Assembly (NCBI RefSeq): GCF_044003965.1
Contig: NZ_JBAWKC010000001.1
Coordinates: 1,054,001-1,118,000 of the forward strand
Source: Yeosuana aquiaggeris
Lineage (GTDB): Bacteria; Bacteroidota; Bacteroidia; Flavobacteriales; Flavobacteriaceae
Reading direction: 5' to 3'
Length of the DNA: 64,000 bases
Below, one piece after another: positions 1 to 9,256 of the stretch. The notes below the pieces were generated by a model. That model worked only from the letters and a program-made list of their open reading frames with translations, had not been told where the DNA came from and searched no databases. The position numbers were made by a program, and so were the translations under genes. Position 1 is the stretch's first letter, and the number at the start of each line of letters is the position of its first letter.

Positions 1-653
1 GCAGCAGCAATGGTGAATTGGTCACTTACTTTACTTAATTCTTCATAAGCATAAGCAACTTCTTCTGGTTGTGTATAAAGTTTAGAATCATCAACATCAC
101 TATTATCAACGCCATCTTCTTCTCCACCAGTGATTCCTAATTCAATTTCCAAAGTCATCCCCATTTTGCTCATACGCTCAAGGTACTTCTTACATAACTC
201 AATATTTTCTTTAATTGGTTCTTCTGAAAGGTCAATCATATGAGAGCTGTAAAGAGGTTTGCCAGTTTCAGCAAAATGTTTTTCACTAGCATCAAGCAAT
301 CCATCAATCCAAGGCAACAGTTTTTTAGCGCAATGATCTGTATGTAAAATAACAGGAACACCGTAAGCTTCTGATAAGGTATGAACATGTTTTGCTCCTG
401 CAATGGCTCCTGCAACCGCTGCTTTTTGGTTGTCATTATTTAAGCCTTTTCCTGCGTTAAAGTGAGCACCACCATTGGAGAATTGAATAATTACCGGAGC
501 ATTTAATGCCGCGGCTGTTTCTAAAACACCATTAATAGTGTCTGAACCAATGACGTTTACTGCTGGTAAAGCAAAACCTTTTTCTTTTGCTAGTTTAAAA
601 ATAGCTTGAACTTCTCTGCCTGTTGCAACCCCAGGTTTTATATTGTGTCCCAT
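1..653 (-). CDS. fbaA: Class II fructose-bisphosphate aldolase, C-terminus cut by window edge
   Basis: Cleaves fructose-1,6-bisphosphate to dihydroxyacetone phosphate and glyceraldehyde-3-phosphate in glycolysis, and runs in reverse in gluconeogenesis; cytoplasmic and zinc-dependent. The visible 217 residues start MGHNIKPGVATGREVQ and contain the family pattern GVPVILHTDHCAKKLLPWID, whose His and Asp lie at the zinc and catalytic site, then an acidic loop (GGEEDGVDNSDVDD) typical of the longer FbaA-type enzymes. FbaA enzymes are about 355 residues, so roughly the last 140 are outside the window. The ATG at 653 is the only start that gives the usual N-terminus. A -7 element lies about 36 bases upstream. 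Family assignment is firm. Confidence 0.95.
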   Translation of the reverse strand, partial: MGHNIKPGVATGREVQAIFKLAKEKGFALPAVNVIGSDTINGVLETAAALNAPVIIQFSNGGAHFNAGKGLNNDNQKAAVAGAIAGAKHVHTLSEAYGVPVILHTDHCAKKLLPWIDGLLDASEKHFAETGKPLYSSHMIDLSEEPIKENIELCKKYLERMSKMGMTLEIELGITGGEEDGVDNSDVDDSKLYTQPEEVAYAYEELSKVSDQFTIAA

Positions 654-688
654 TTTAATTGAATTAGTTTATAAAGTTTTTAATATAT

Positions 689-696
689 CAAAAGTA
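689..696 (-). promoter_or_regulatory. -7 element of a candidate fbaA promoter
   Basis: On the minus strand this reads TACTTTTG, matching the Bacteroidota -7 consensus TAnnTTTG, 36 bases before the fbaA start. No clear -33 TTG was found at normal spacing, so this rests on the -7 box and its position only. Confidence 0.4.
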
Positions 697-785
697 GTGA
701 ATTTTTGTTTATGTATATGGTGTTTTAAGGTATGTAACGTTCAAAATAGCACTAAAACGTTATAGTTTATTTTGAAATTTAAATT

Positions 786-3329
786 TTAGAATGGATAGTT
801 AATACCAATGTTATAAACCGCATTTCCGAAATTATAATCTTTAAACCATCGGTCATTATTAGGATAGGAAGGGTCATAGGTTTTAAAACCTAGGTCAAAA
901 CGAAACACGAAAAAGCTAAAGTCATACCTTAAACCAAAACCAGAGCCAATAGCAATATCTTTTAATGAACTAAATCCGGAGAACACCGCATCAGGATCAT
1001 CTACTGAATCTAAAACATTCCAGATATTTCCGGTATCAACAAATACGGCTCCGTTTAAATTTCCAAAAAGGTTAAACCTTTGTTCAACACTAAAAGCTAA
1101 TTTAAAATTTGCTTCATTAAATTCGTTATAACTTTTAGTACTTCCTGGACCCAAATTATAGGCGGTCCATGCTCTGTTGTCATTTGGTCCACCAGCAAAA
1201 AAACTTTTAGAAAATGGAATGCTGTTGGAGTTGCCATATGGAATGGCAATACCAGCATAGCTGCGCACTGCCAGCACATTTTTTTTGCCTAAATCCCAGT
1301 GTTTTATAAAATCAAATTCTGTTTTAACATATTGTGAGTAGGCCACATTAAATATTTCGTACTGATTGGCTCCATTTTTTTGAAGACCTATAAGTTTGGC
1401 GGCACTTGAAAGCAAATTTCCAGCTAATTCTAATTTTACCCTAAAAATTGAAAAATCTTCATCAAACAAATTCTGACGGGTATCTTCTACTAGGCTAAAA
1501 CTTGATGCAATAATCAAGTTGTTTTCTGTTAATCTGGTTTTACGTTCATCTATACTATTGACCTCTTTTAGCTGGTCTTCTGAAATTTCATTAGGAGTAG
1601 AAGGGTTTAATGTATATTCTAAAAAGGCATCTGTACCCTCTGGGATTATTAAATTACCATCAGCATCAATATTATCTAACACCTCATAATTTACATCTTT
1701 AGCTATTTGGTTTAAAGAATTATAGGATGCACTGTAAACATCAAAATATCTGTCAACATTTAGGTTTCTTACGTATTGAACATTAAATACATCTAGCCTA
1801 TCTGTTACTTTAGGAGATGGATGCCAATTATAACTTAAAATTCCATTAAAAGTTTGTTTATCTAAACCAATATTAGTCTGGCTGGTTGTTGAAAGGCTGA
1901 TTCTAGTACTAGGAGACATGTATTTAGGAACAATTCTTTCAGTATTAAAGGGTGAAAAAAACCTAGGAATGGTTAATTTTAAATCGGCCCCAATTTCATT
2001 TATGTCAAAAAATTGTTTGGAATTATTGTTGGCAGCATCTTTGGAAGAGCCAATCGAACCTATTGCAGATATCTGTAATGTTTCTGCCCCTCTAAAAATA
2101 TTTCTAATCATTAAGCTTGGATTAATAGCCAGTCCAAGTGTTTGAATATTGCTTTGGGTTACTTCCGTACTAAAACCTAAACTAAATTTTTTAAGAGGCG
2201 TTAGGAAAATGTCTGTAGAAAGCGTGGAGTCGTCATTTTCTGTGTATTTTATGTCGGGATATTTAAAGGTTCTTAGCTCGCTTAAATACCGATAGGTTCG
2301 CGTTCTGTCAATGTCTTTAAAAAGCGTGTTTGGTGCAATAAAAATAGCATCGGTTAAAGCTTTAGGCCTAAAGCGCATTTTACCTATACTATATAATTTG
2401 AAATTATTAAAAATGGTAGAATCTGTTCTCTTTTCGTTCCTGTTTTCGTAGGTGCCATCTGTAAAAATATTGACATCCTTTACGTAATAAATTTTAAAAG
2501 GTTCTCGAGCAATAGAATCTTGAATCCTTATGGCTCTTTGTTGAATTTGAACTTCAACATTTACTTTTTTGTTGGTATTTACTGTATCAATTTCAAAAGC
2601 CACATAATCCTGATTAAAATGATACACACCATGATTTCGTAATTCAGTAGAAATTCGTTCACGTTCTTGTTGAAAAGTGCTGGTTTTATATTGTTCGTTC
2701 GGCTTAATAAATGAATTGTCTTTTATTATTCTGTATAATGAATCCACCATTGATGGCTCCCGTTTTTTTGAGATAGAATCAATAATATAAGGATCTCCTG
2801 TTTTAACAAAATAATCTATTTCGGCACGTTTATTTTCTTTTTTACTAATGATATAGCTGGTTTCTGAATTAAACCAACCGTTATTAATATAATAGTCATT
2901 AAGACGCTTAATAGATTTTTCAGTTCTGTCACTATTAATAATAACAGGCGCTTCTCCAGATTTTTTTAACCAGCTATTGAAACTGATTTTTGAATCAATA
3001 AATTTATTTAATTGCTTTTTAGACAGGAATGATTCAAGGTGCTGTCTTTTTTTAGGTCGCCTATCTATTTTTGCATTTACAATTGAATCGATGTTTGGAC
3101 GCGCTAAATTGTAGGTATGCAAGCGCAACGGTACATTCAATATTTTGCTATTTGGTTTTTGGTATAACAGGTTGTTTATGTTTTCTGAATTTTCTTTTTT
3201 ATCATTAACATAAATAGTGTTTTTTGACAGTAGGTAACTTTCTTCCGGAACTCTTTTTACAGCATCACAGGAAATAATTAAGCTAGTAATTATTAATAAA
3301 ATTAGTATGTTATAAACTGAGAGTTTCAA
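786..3329 (-). CDS. tamL: TamL-type outer-membrane lipoprotein of the BamA/TamA (Omp85) family
   Basis: An 847-residue Omp85 protein. The N-terminus is a lipoprotein signal with lipobox LIISC (acylated Cys21), which is the mark of the Bacteroidota TamL version of TamA. The middle has POTRA-like segments (roughly residues 30-370). The C-terminal half looks like a 16-strand barrel with the VRLRYDFSFFVFRFDLG-type strand pattern near the end and a terminal Phe, the usual beta-signal. Family knowledge: TamL works with the inner-membrane protein TamB in outer-membrane assembly. No tamB neighbour is visible here; the gene is divergent from the rRNA methylase. BamA itself is unlikely because that protein carries no lipobox. 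Confidence 0.88.
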   Translation of the reverse strand: MKLSVYNILILLIITSLIISCDAVKRVPEESYLLSKNTIYVNDKKENSENINNLLYQKPNSKILNVPLRLHTYNLARPNIDSIVNAKIDRRPKKRQHLESFLSKKQLNKFIDSKISFNSWLKKSGEAPVIINSDRTEKSIKRLNDYYINNGWFNSETSYIISKKENKRAEIDYFVKTGDPYIIDSISKKREPSMVDSLYRIIKDNSFIKPNEQYKTSTFQQERERISTELRNHGVYHFNQDYVAFEIDTVNTNKKVNVEVQIQQRAIRIQDSIAREPFKIYYVKDVNIFTDGTYENRNEKRTDSTIFNNFKLYSIGKMRFRPKALTDAIFIAPNTLFKDIDRTRTYRYLSELRTFKYPDIKYTENDDSTLSTDIFLTPLKKFSLGFSTEVTQSNIQTLGLAINPSLMIRNIFRGAETLQISAIGSIGSSKDAANNNSKQFFDINEIGADLKLTIPRFFSPFNTERIVPKYMSPSTRISLSTTSQTNIGLDKQTFNGILSYNWHPSPKVTDRLDVFNVQYVRNLNVDRYFDVYSASYNSLNQIAKDVNYEVLDNIDADGNLIIPEGTDAFLEYTLNPSTPNEISEDQLKEVNSIDERKTRLTENNLIIASSFSLVEDTRQNLFDEDFSIFRVKLELAGNLLSSAAKLIGLQKNGANQYEIFNVAYSQYVKTEFDFIKHWDLGKKNVLAVRSYAGIAIPYGNSNSIPFSKSFFAGGPNDNRAWTAYNLGPGSTKSYNEFNEANFKLAFSVEQRFNLFGNLNGAVFVDTGNIWNVLDSVDDPDAVFSGFSSLKDIAIGSGFGLRYDFSFFVFRFDLGFKTYDPSYPNNDRWFKDYNFGNAVYNIGINYPF

Positions 3330-3410
3330 GTAATGATATTAATGTTGTATGTAATGGGTTTTGTAAAAATTTTAATTTTTAAAAAATCTTATGGGCTTTT
3401 ATAGTTTATT

Positions 3411-3418
3411 CAAAAATA
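3411..3418 (-). promoter_or_regulatory. -7 element of a candidate tamL promoter
   Basis: Minus-strand TATTTTTG matches TAnnTTTG and lies about 80 bases before the tamL start, in the 194-base divergent gap shared with the rRNA methylase gene. No well-spaced -33 box was seen. Confidence 0.35.
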
Positions 3419-3523
3419 CATTATTTCTGCAGAAAAATTATTTAAATAAATAAGTAAGAGTTCACTAAAACGATATTTTTTCATTTTCTTTATATCATAA
3501 AATTAAAAAGCAACTTTTTAAGA

Positions 3524-4243
3524 ATGCTGTCAAAAAACCAAATAAAATTAATAACGAGTTTAAAGCAGAAAAAATACAGATTGCAATATGGTCTTTTTGT
3601 AGTTGAAGGGGTTAAAACAATAAAGGAACTTCTGCAATCTGAATTAGAACTTGAATCATTATATACAACAGATCCACTCAATATTAATGCCAAACAGGCA
3701 GAAATTATTTCCGAAAGTGAGTTAAAACGCATTAGTTTTTTAAAGTCTCCTAATAAAGCTTTGGCATTATTTAAGATACCAAAGCCAAAACAAATTGGTT
3801 TTAATGAATTGATTGTTGCCTTAGATGATGTGCGTGATCCGGGGAATTTAGGCACTATTATTAGGTTATGTGACTGGTTTGGTGTTAAAGACCTGGTTTG
3901 TAGCCAAGAGACTGTTGATTGTTTTAATCCAAAAGTGATCCAGGCAACGATGGGTTCAGTAACCAGAGTGAACGTAACCTATTTAGATTTATCTGTTTTT
4001 TTGAAAGACACTAAATTGCCAAGTTACGGTACGTTTATGTCGGGAACCTCTGTCTACACAGCTGATTTGCCAAAAAAGGGAATTCTGATATTAGGAAATG
4101 AAGCCAACGGTATTTCAAGCGAAATTGAATCTTTTGTTACAGAAAAAATAAGCATTCCTAGATTTGGTGATTTGCAGACAACAGAGAGCTTAAATGTTGC
4201 AACGGCAGCGGCTATCTTTTTAAGTGAATTTAAAAGAAGGTAG
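3524..4243 (+). CDS. TrmH/SpoU-family RNA 2'-O-methyltransferase
   Basis: A SAM-dependent methyltransferase of the SPOUT (alpha/beta knot) class that probably methylates a ribose in rRNA or tRNA. The 239 residues show an N-terminal substrate-binding domain (about 1-85; start MLSKNQIKLITSLKQKKYR, typical of RlmB-like proteins) and the three SpoU motifs: LDDVRDPGNLGTIIR (motif 1, about 103), LGNEANGIS (motif 2, about 190) and IPRFGDLQTTESLNVATAA (motif 3, near the C-terminus). The exact target nucleotide cannot be read from the sequence. It converges on porT with only two bases between the stop codons. Confidence 0.92.
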   Translation: MLSKNQIKLITSLKQKKYRLQYGLFVVEGVKTIKELLQSELELESLYTTDPLNINAKQAEIISESELKRISFLKSPNKALALFKIPKPKQIGFNELIVALDDVRDPGNLGTIIRLCDWFGVKDLVCSQETVDCFNPKVIQATMGSVTRVNVTYLDLSVFLKDTKLPSYGTFMSGTSVYTADLPKKGILILGNEANGISSEIESFVTEKISIPRFGDLQTTESLNVATAAAIFLSEFKRR

Positions 4244-4245
4244 AA

Positions 4246-4974
4246 TTATTGAAAAGTAAAGTTTATAAAAACACCTCGTGTTTTCATACTGTTAATGTTG
4301 CTAGTCCAAGGACTATCGGGGTCGTTATCTCTAACAAGTTCATCCTTAACGCCAAATAATCCACGAATAGAAGGTGTGAATTTAAAGTTGTATAAATAAA
4401 AATCAATACCAAATCCTAGTTCATAAAAAAGAGAATTTTTTGTGGTTCTGAATTGTCCGTTCTTATTATCATCGGGATTATCCTCGTTACTTGAAAGGTT
4501 TAATGCCGTAGAAACTCCACCCACAATAAAGGGTTTAAAATTATTTATTCTTTTAGTAGAGAATTTAACTAATAAAGGAACATGAATATAAGTTGATTTA
4601 ACCTGTCTCTCTAAATCATTACTGTCATAGGCAGAGCCTTCAAAATATTGGGTGCTATAATACAATTCTCTAGTCGATATGAGCAAACCAGGTTCTAAAC
4701 GCAGATCAATATAGTCGTTAATACGAAGATTTCCAATAAGACCAACACTAAAACCAACACTTCTTTTTACAAAAATATCTCTTAAGTCCTTATTGTAATC
4801 AAAATTAAAGTCATAATTATTAAAACCTAAAAAATAACCCCAACGCAACAAATTATTATCTGTTGACCCTCTACCTGAATTAGCATCATAAGCTACTTTT
4901 TCTTTAGTGAAAAGTTGGGCATGACTGTTGTGCAATAGAAATAAAAAAAATATTAGAAAAAAGGTGTGTTTCAT
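4246..4974 (-). CDS. porT: PorT-family outer-membrane beta-barrel protein (type IX secretion / gliding)
   Basis: A 242-residue exported protein when started at the ATG at 4974. An upstream in-frame ATG at 5007 would add 11 residues before the signal peptide and overlap menG, so the shorter form is preferred. The signal peptide MKHTFFLIFFLFLLHNSHA precedes a Gln-Leu start. The rest has the alternating beta pattern and N-terminal RWGYFLGFNNYDF motif of PorT/SprT proteins, which are needed for type IX secretion (family knowledge). It follows menG by one base and is probably co-transcribed with it, a pairing I recall from other Flavobacteriia. General outer-membrane barrel is the fallback call. 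Confidence 0.85.
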   Translation of the reverse strand: MKHTFFLIFFLFLLHNSHAQLFTKEKVAYDANSGRGSTDNNLLRWGYFLGFNNYDFNFDYNKDLRDIFVKRSVGFSVGLIGNLRINDYIDLRLEPGLLISTRELYYSTQYFEGSAYDSNDLERQVKSTYIHVPLLVKFSTKRINNFKPFIVGGVSTALNLSSNEDNPDDNKNGQFRTTKNSLFYELGFGIDFYLYNFKFTPSIRGLFGVKDELVRDNDPDSPWTSNINSMKTRGVFINFTFQ

Positions 4975-4975
4975 G

Positions 4976-5704
4976 TTACTTCTTTGTTGATGTATAGATT
5001 GTGGCAACTCCTAAGGTCTGCGGAAAATCTTTAACATTAATAAACCCAATTTCTGTTAAAATATTGTTTAAAGCATCACCATAAGGGAAAACTGAAGCAG
5101 ATTCACTCAAATAAGCATAGGCGCTTCGGTCTTTTGAAAAAAGTTTTCCAATAACAGGTAGTATGTATTTTGTGTAAGCCTTATAGCCTTGCTTATAAGG
5201 CCTTTTTGTTGGCACGGAGGTTTCTAAAATGACAAATATTCCATTTGGTTTTAAAACCCTTAATATTTCAGAAAGTCCTTTTTCTAATGTTTCAAAATTG
5301 CGAATACCAAAAGCAACTGTAATAGCGTCAAACGTATTATCTTCAAAAGGCATATTTTCAGAATCACCTAATACCATTTCAATAGTTTCTTGTAATTCTT
5401 TTTTTATGATTTTTTGTTTTCCAATATCAAGCATGCCACTGCTTATATCTAAGCCAATTATTTTATTGGCATTAGTTTTTGCAAGTGCAATAGCTAAATC
5501 ACCGGTTCCAGTTGCAATATCAAGAATGGATTTAGGATTGGTTTTTTCAACAAGTTTTACAACTTTTTTTCGCCATTGTATATCAATTCCAAAAGAAATG
5601 ACTCTATTTAAACCGTCGTAATCACCTGAAATGTTATCAAACATCTGGATGACTTGTTCCTTTTTTCCTAAATCACTATTTTTATAAGGCTTTACTTTAG
5701 ACAC
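4976..5704 (-). CDS. menG: Demethylmenaquinone methyltransferase
   Basis: Performs the last step of menaquinone synthesis, the SAM-dependent C-methylation of demethylmenaquinone (also called ubiE). The 242 residues carry the family signatures MFDNISGDYDGLNRVISFG near the N-terminus, the SAM-binding motif ILDIATGTGDLAI (about 61-73), FDAITVAFGIRNF (about 135) and LRVLKPNGIFVILE. Flavobacteriia use menaquinone, so the Men name fits better than Ubi. Its product would supply the quinone reduced by the Nqr complex encoded downstream in this window. The gene is immediately followed by porT. Confidence 0.95.
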   Translation of the reverse strand: MSKVKPYKNSDLGKKEQVIQMFDNISGDYDGLNRVISFGIDIQWRKKVVKLVEKTNPKSILDIATGTGDLAIALAKTNANKIIGLDISSGMLDIGKQKIIKKELQETIEMVLGDSENMPFEDNTFDAITVAFGIRNFETLEKGLSEILRVLKPNGIFVILETSVPTKRPYKQGYKAYTKYILPVIGKLFSKDRSAYAYLSESASVFPYGDALNNILTEIGFINVKDFPQTLGVATIYTSTKK

Positions 5705-5718
5705 AATTATTTTTTTGG

Positions 5719-5726
5719 CAAACCTA
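5719..5726 (-). promoter_or_regulatory. -7 element of a candidate menG-porT promoter
   Basis: Minus-strand TAGGTTTG fits TAnnTTTG, 15 bases before the menG start. That places the expected transcription start within a few bases of the ATG, so the leader would be very short. No clear -33 box. Confidence 0.35.
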
Positions 5727-5868
5727 CATATTTATTTTGAATTTGATATATCAGTTAATATCTAAATAGGGATCCTTTAAAGAAAATAGACTTGATATAA
5801 ACATTAAATAACTTAACGACAAATAATTGAATGCATGCAATTTTATAAGCCTAAAATATATTTTATGT

Positions 5869-5876
5869 TATATTTG
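5869..5876 (+). promoter_or_regulatory. -7 element of a candidate trkA-trkH promoter
   Basis: TATATTTG matches TAnnTTTG exactly, 24 bases before the trkA ATG. A good -33 TTG at 17-23 bases is missing. Confidence 0.4.
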
Positions 5877-5899
5877 CCTACTTTTTATGATTGTAAAAA

Positions 5900-7249
5900 A
5901 TGAAAATAATTATCGCTGGAGCTGGTGAAGTAGGGTTTCATTTAGCTAAATTACTCTCTTATGAATCTCAGGAAATAACCTTAATTGATACCAATAAGGA
6001 AAGTTTATCTTATGCTGATACGCATCTAGATATAAAAGTAATTAGGGGTGATGCGACCTCTATTGCTATATTAAAGGAGGCCCGTATTGAAACAAGTGAT
6101 TTATTAATTGGCGTTACCTCCTCTGAGACCATAAACATTACGGTTTGTGTTTTAGGAAAACAATTGGGTTCCAAAAAAACAATAGCAAGAATTTCAAATA
6201 CTGAATTTATTCAGCATAAAGATGAAGTAGGCTTCACTAAATTTGGTATTGATGAGCTCATTTCTCCAGAAGCGTTAGCTGCGGCAGAGATTGAATTAGC
6301 TTTAAAGCAGTCCTCATTTAGTGATACCTATGAATTTGAAAATGGCGCTTTAAACATGGCAGGATTAACCTTGTCAAAAACGGCATTATTTGTTGGCAAA
6401 TCCGTTAAGGAGGCGGCTCATATTTTTCCGGAAATTCATTTTGTCCCCATCGCCATTCAACGTCAAGGAACGCAATATACAATCATTCCTCGTGGTGATA
6501 CTGTGTTTAAAAAAGGAGATAATGTGGTTTTTATTACCTCCGAGGGTGGAGGTGAAGAGTTATGTAAACTTACCGGTAAAGTGAATGCTGAAATTAAGAA
6601 CGTGATGATTCTTGGCGGTAGTCAAATAGGTTATAAGGCAGCAAGAGATTTAAGTGATAAAGGTTTTAATGTTAAGCTTTTAGAAGAAAATAAAGAGCGT
6701 GCTTTTGAAATTGCGGATGCACTACCAAATGTGTTGGTAATTAAAAGTGACGGAAGAAATGTTGACTTACTTGATGAAGAAAATATTAGCGAAATGGATG
6801 CGGTGATAGCAGTTGCTGCCAATTCTGAAACTAATATCATGTCTTGTTTAGTTGCTAAATCAAAAGGGGTTAAAAAATCGATTGCACTTGTTGAAAACAT
6901 GGATTATTTTGAGTTATCGCATTCAATAGGAATTGACACGCTTATAAATAAGAAATTATTAGCTGCTAATAGTATTTTTAGATATATCCGCAAAGGAGAG
7001 GTTGTTGCCATGACCAAATTGAGTAATATGAACGCTGAACTTTTGGAGTTTGAAGTAAAAGCAAAGTCTCAAATTTGTAATAAAATAATTAAGTATATTG
7101 ATTTTCCTCGTTCGGCTATTATTGGAGGCGTGATTAGAGATGGAGTAGGTTTAATTGCTTTGGGCGATTTTAAAATCCAGGAGGGAGATCGGGTAGTAGT
7201 GTGTAGTTTGCTAAAATCTATTAAAGGGGTAGAAAAATTATTTTTATAA
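5900..7249 (+). CDS. trkA: Trk potassium uptake regulatory subunit (two RCK domains)
   Basis: A cytoplasmic NAD(H)-binding regulator that gates the TrkH K+ channel. The 449 residues contain two RCK repeats, each with a Rossmann N-part: IIAGAGEVGFHLAKLL at the start and VMILGGSQIGYKAA at about 234. Each is followed by an RCK_C (TrkA_C) segment (about 140-225 and 370-449; the latter begins LLEFEVKAKSQICN). Length matches the family (about 450). The trkH gene starts two bases after the stop, so the pair is one operon. Confidence 0.95.
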   Translation: MKIIIAGAGEVGFHLAKLLSYESQEITLIDTNKESLSYADTHLDIKVIRGDATSIAILKEARIETSDLLIGVTSSETINITVCVLGKQLGSKKTIARISNTEFIQHKDEVGFTKFGIDELISPEALAAAEIELALKQSSFSDTYEFENGALNMAGLTLSKTALFVGKSVKEAAHIFPEIHFVPIAIQRQGTQYTIIPRGDTVFKKGDNVVFITSEGGGEELCKLTGKVNAEIKNVMILGGSQIGYKAARDLSDKGFNVKLLEENKERAFEIADALPNVLVIKSDGRNVDLLDEENISEMDAVIAVAANSETNIMSCLVAKSKGVKKSIALVENMDYFELSHSIGIDTLINKKLLAANSIFRYIRKGEVVAMTKLSNMNAELLEFEVKAKSQICNKIIKYIDFPRSAIIGGVIRDGVGLIALGDFKIQEGDRVVVCSLLKSIKGVEKLFL

Positions 7250-7250
7250 T

Positions 7251-8744
7251 ATGAAGTTAAATTATAAAATAATCTTTCACTTTCTGGGCTTACTCATCTT
7301 ATTCAATGGAGGCTTTATGCTGTTATCAGCGTTTATGAGCTTGGTTTATGAAGACGGGGTTACTTTAGAATTGTCCTTTGCAAGTATTGTAACTATTGTT
7401 TCGGGAGGCTTGGTGATGCTTTTTACAAGGAATCACACCAAGGTGATGAATAAAAGAGAAGGCTATATAGTGGTAGCTTTTGGCTGGATAATTATGACCT
7501 TGTCCGGCACTTTGCCTTATCTTTTTACTGAGAGTATACCAAGTTTTACCAATGCTTTTTTTGAAACAATGTCCGGTTATACAACTACGGGTGCTACTAT
7601 CTTAAATGATATTGAAGCGGTGCCTAAAGGGGTGTTATTTTGGAGAAGCTTAACCCATTGGATAGGTGGTATGGGAATTATTGTGCTTGCCATTGCCATT
7701 TTACCTCTGTTAGGAATTGGAGGGATGCAACTTTTTGCTGCAGAAGCACCAGGACCAAGTACAGATAAATTGCATCCAAGAATTACAGATACTGCTAAGA
7801 GATTATGGCTCATTTACTTTGGGTATACAGCCGCTGAAACCTTATTTTTAAACCTGGCTGGCATGTCATTTTTTGATGCCATTAATCACTCAATGGCGAC
7901 CTTATCAACTGGAGGATTTTCAACAAAAAATGCAAGTGTTGCTTATTGGAATCATGAGCCGATAATTCAGTACATAATTATTTTATTTATGTTTTTGGCA
8001 GGTACAAACTTTGTGTTAAGCTACTTTGCGTTTAAAGGGAGAGTACAAAAAATAATTAAAGATGAGGAGTTTAAATTGTATTATCGTTTTGTAATTATAT
8101 TTACGATTATTGCGGCACTTATTATTTATTTTAGAACTGATATTACGGTTTCTACCATCAATCATCCTTTGGTTTGGGGTAAGGCTGAAGGCGCTATAAG
8201 ACACGCGTTATTTCAAGTATTAACGGTTATTACTACCACAGGATTTATTACTGCAGATTATACAACATGGACCTCATTTTTGTTGGTCTTCTTTTTTGGC
8301 CTTATGTTTTTAGGCGGATCTGCAGGAAGTACCTCTGGAGGCGTAAAAGTAGTACGCCATTTGCTTATGATTAAAAATGGGTTTTTAGAATTTAAACGCA
8401 CACTACATCCAAATGCGATTGTGCCAGTTAGGTATAATACTAAAGCAGTCTCTGGAGACATTGTATTTAATATTTTAGCCTTTTTTATTCTCTATATGTT
8501 ATCCTTTATTGTTGGAGCCTTGGTATTTTCAATGTTTCAAATAGACTTTCAATCTTCTATTGGTCTATCAGCTTCAAGTTTAGGGAATATTGGTCCTGCA
8601 CTTGGACATTTTGGACCCGTAAATAATTACGCTTTTTTACCACCTTTGGCCAAATGGTGGTCATCTTTTTTGATGCTCATTGGTAGACTGGAACTTTTTA
8701 CTGTTCTCATATTATTCACTCCTTTTTTCTGGAGAAACAGATAA
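7251..8744 (+). CDS. trkH: Trk/Ktr potassium transporter, channel subunit
   Basis: An inner-membrane K+ uptake channel of the SKT family, 497 residues with about ten hydrophobic segments. The four pore loops with filter glycines can be seen: SGYTTTGATIL (about 108), STGGFST (about 222), TTTGFITADYTT (about 332) and SLGNIGPALGHFGP (about 442). The intracellular-loop segment LGGSAGSTSGGVKVVR (about 355) is also typical. It works with TrkA encoded directly upstream. A long imperfect hairpin overlaps the stop codon. Confidence 0.95.
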   Translation: MKLNYKIIFHFLGLLILFNGGFMLLSAFMSLVYEDGVTLELSFASIVTIVSGGLVMLFTRNHTKVMNKREGYIVVAFGWIIMTLSGTLPYLFTESIPSFTNAFFETMSGYTTTGATILNDIEAVPKGVLFWRSLTHWIGGMGIIVLAIAILPLLGIGGMQLFAAEAPGPSTDKLHPRITDTAKRLWLIYFGYTAAETLFLNLAGMSFFDAINHSMATLSTGGFSTKNASVAYWNHEPIIQYIIILFMFLAGTNFVLSYFAFKGRVQKIIKDEEFKLYYRFVIIFTIIAALIIYFRTDITVSTINHPLVWGKAEGAIRHALFQVLTVITTTGFITADYTTWTSFLLVFFFGLMFLGGSAGSTSGGVKVVRHLLMIKNGFLEFKRTLHPNAIVPVRYNTKAVSGDIVFNILAFFILYMLSFIVGALVFSMFQIDFQSSIGLSASSLGNIGPALGHFGPVNNYAFLPPLAKWWSSFLMLIGRLELFTVLILFTPFFWRNR

Positions 8745-8795
8745 ATAGTATGGTTTTTTTAAAAGGAATTGTAAATTCTTAAAACCATTCTATTT
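8743..8795 (+). terminator. Imperfect hairpin after trkH, possible terminator
   Basis: Two 15-base arms (8743-8757 and 8781-8795), AAATAGTATGGTTTT against AAAACCATTCTATTT, pair with a single T-T mismatch around a 23-base loop, followed by ACTGGGGTTTTTT. Position right at the trkH stop suggests a terminator or mRNA 3' end; the T-run lies seven bases after the stem, which weakens the call. Confidence 0.5.
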
Positions 8796-8905
8796 ACTGG
8801 GGTTTTTTAAATTTTCGATTGGTTTTTAGGGAGTTATGAATAAAATGGATGTAACAATTTATTTGTTCAGGCGTCATTATGATGTAACCAATTAAATAAG
8901 TTGTC

Positions 8906-9163
8906 ATGGAATTAGTAGTAACAAGACAAGATTTAAAAAGAGAAATTAAACCTAATAAAGTTGAAGAATTTATTAAACCTGAAGGATTATTAAATTCAAA
9001 TTATCAACAAATTGCAAAGGAAAATTTAGAAGATATAGAAGCTGATTCAATATTTGGAATTAAGCAACGAATTAAAAGTTATCATTATAGCAATACTTCA
9101 AATATAGAGGGCTTTTTAAAAGTTTCGGTTTTTATGATTCTCTATTTATTAATCTTTTTATAG
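8906..9163 (+). CDS. Small protein with C-terminal membrane segment, unknown function
   Basis: I do not recognise this 85-residue protein. It has a charged, helix-prone N-terminal part (start MELVVTRQDLKREIKPNK) and a hydrophobic C-terminal 18 residues (LKVSVFMILYLLIFL), so it may be a tail-anchored inner-membrane protein with its N-terminus in the cytoplasm. The reading frame uses codons like its neighbours and ends just before a strong terminator, which supports its being real. It has its own 161-base upstream gap after trkH. No functional clue comes from context. Confidence 0.6.
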   Translation: MELVVTRQDLKREIKPNKVEEFIKPEGLLNSNYQQIAKENLEDIEADSIFGIKQRIKSYHYSNTSNIEGFLKVSVFMILYLLIFL

Positions 9164-9200
9164 AATAATCTTTAGTCTTCCTTGAGGTAAGGAGATGCTT

Positions 9201-9240
9201 AAATAAAGAAGGCCACTAATTTTAGTGGCCTTCTTTATTT
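9201..9240. terminator. Perfect bidirectional terminator
   Basis: Two 19-base arms (9201-9219 and 9222-9240) are exact reverse complements with only TT between them. The core is GAAGGCCACTAA/TTAGTGGCCTTC with A-rich and T-rich flanks. It lies between the convergent small ORF and the aminotransferase gene and would stop transcription from both sides. Confidence 0.92.
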
Positions 9241-9256
9241 TATAAATATTAGTAGC

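Noticed and set aside
4975..5007. Upstream ATG for porT
   Set aside because: It adds 11 residues before the signal peptide and overlaps the menG end.
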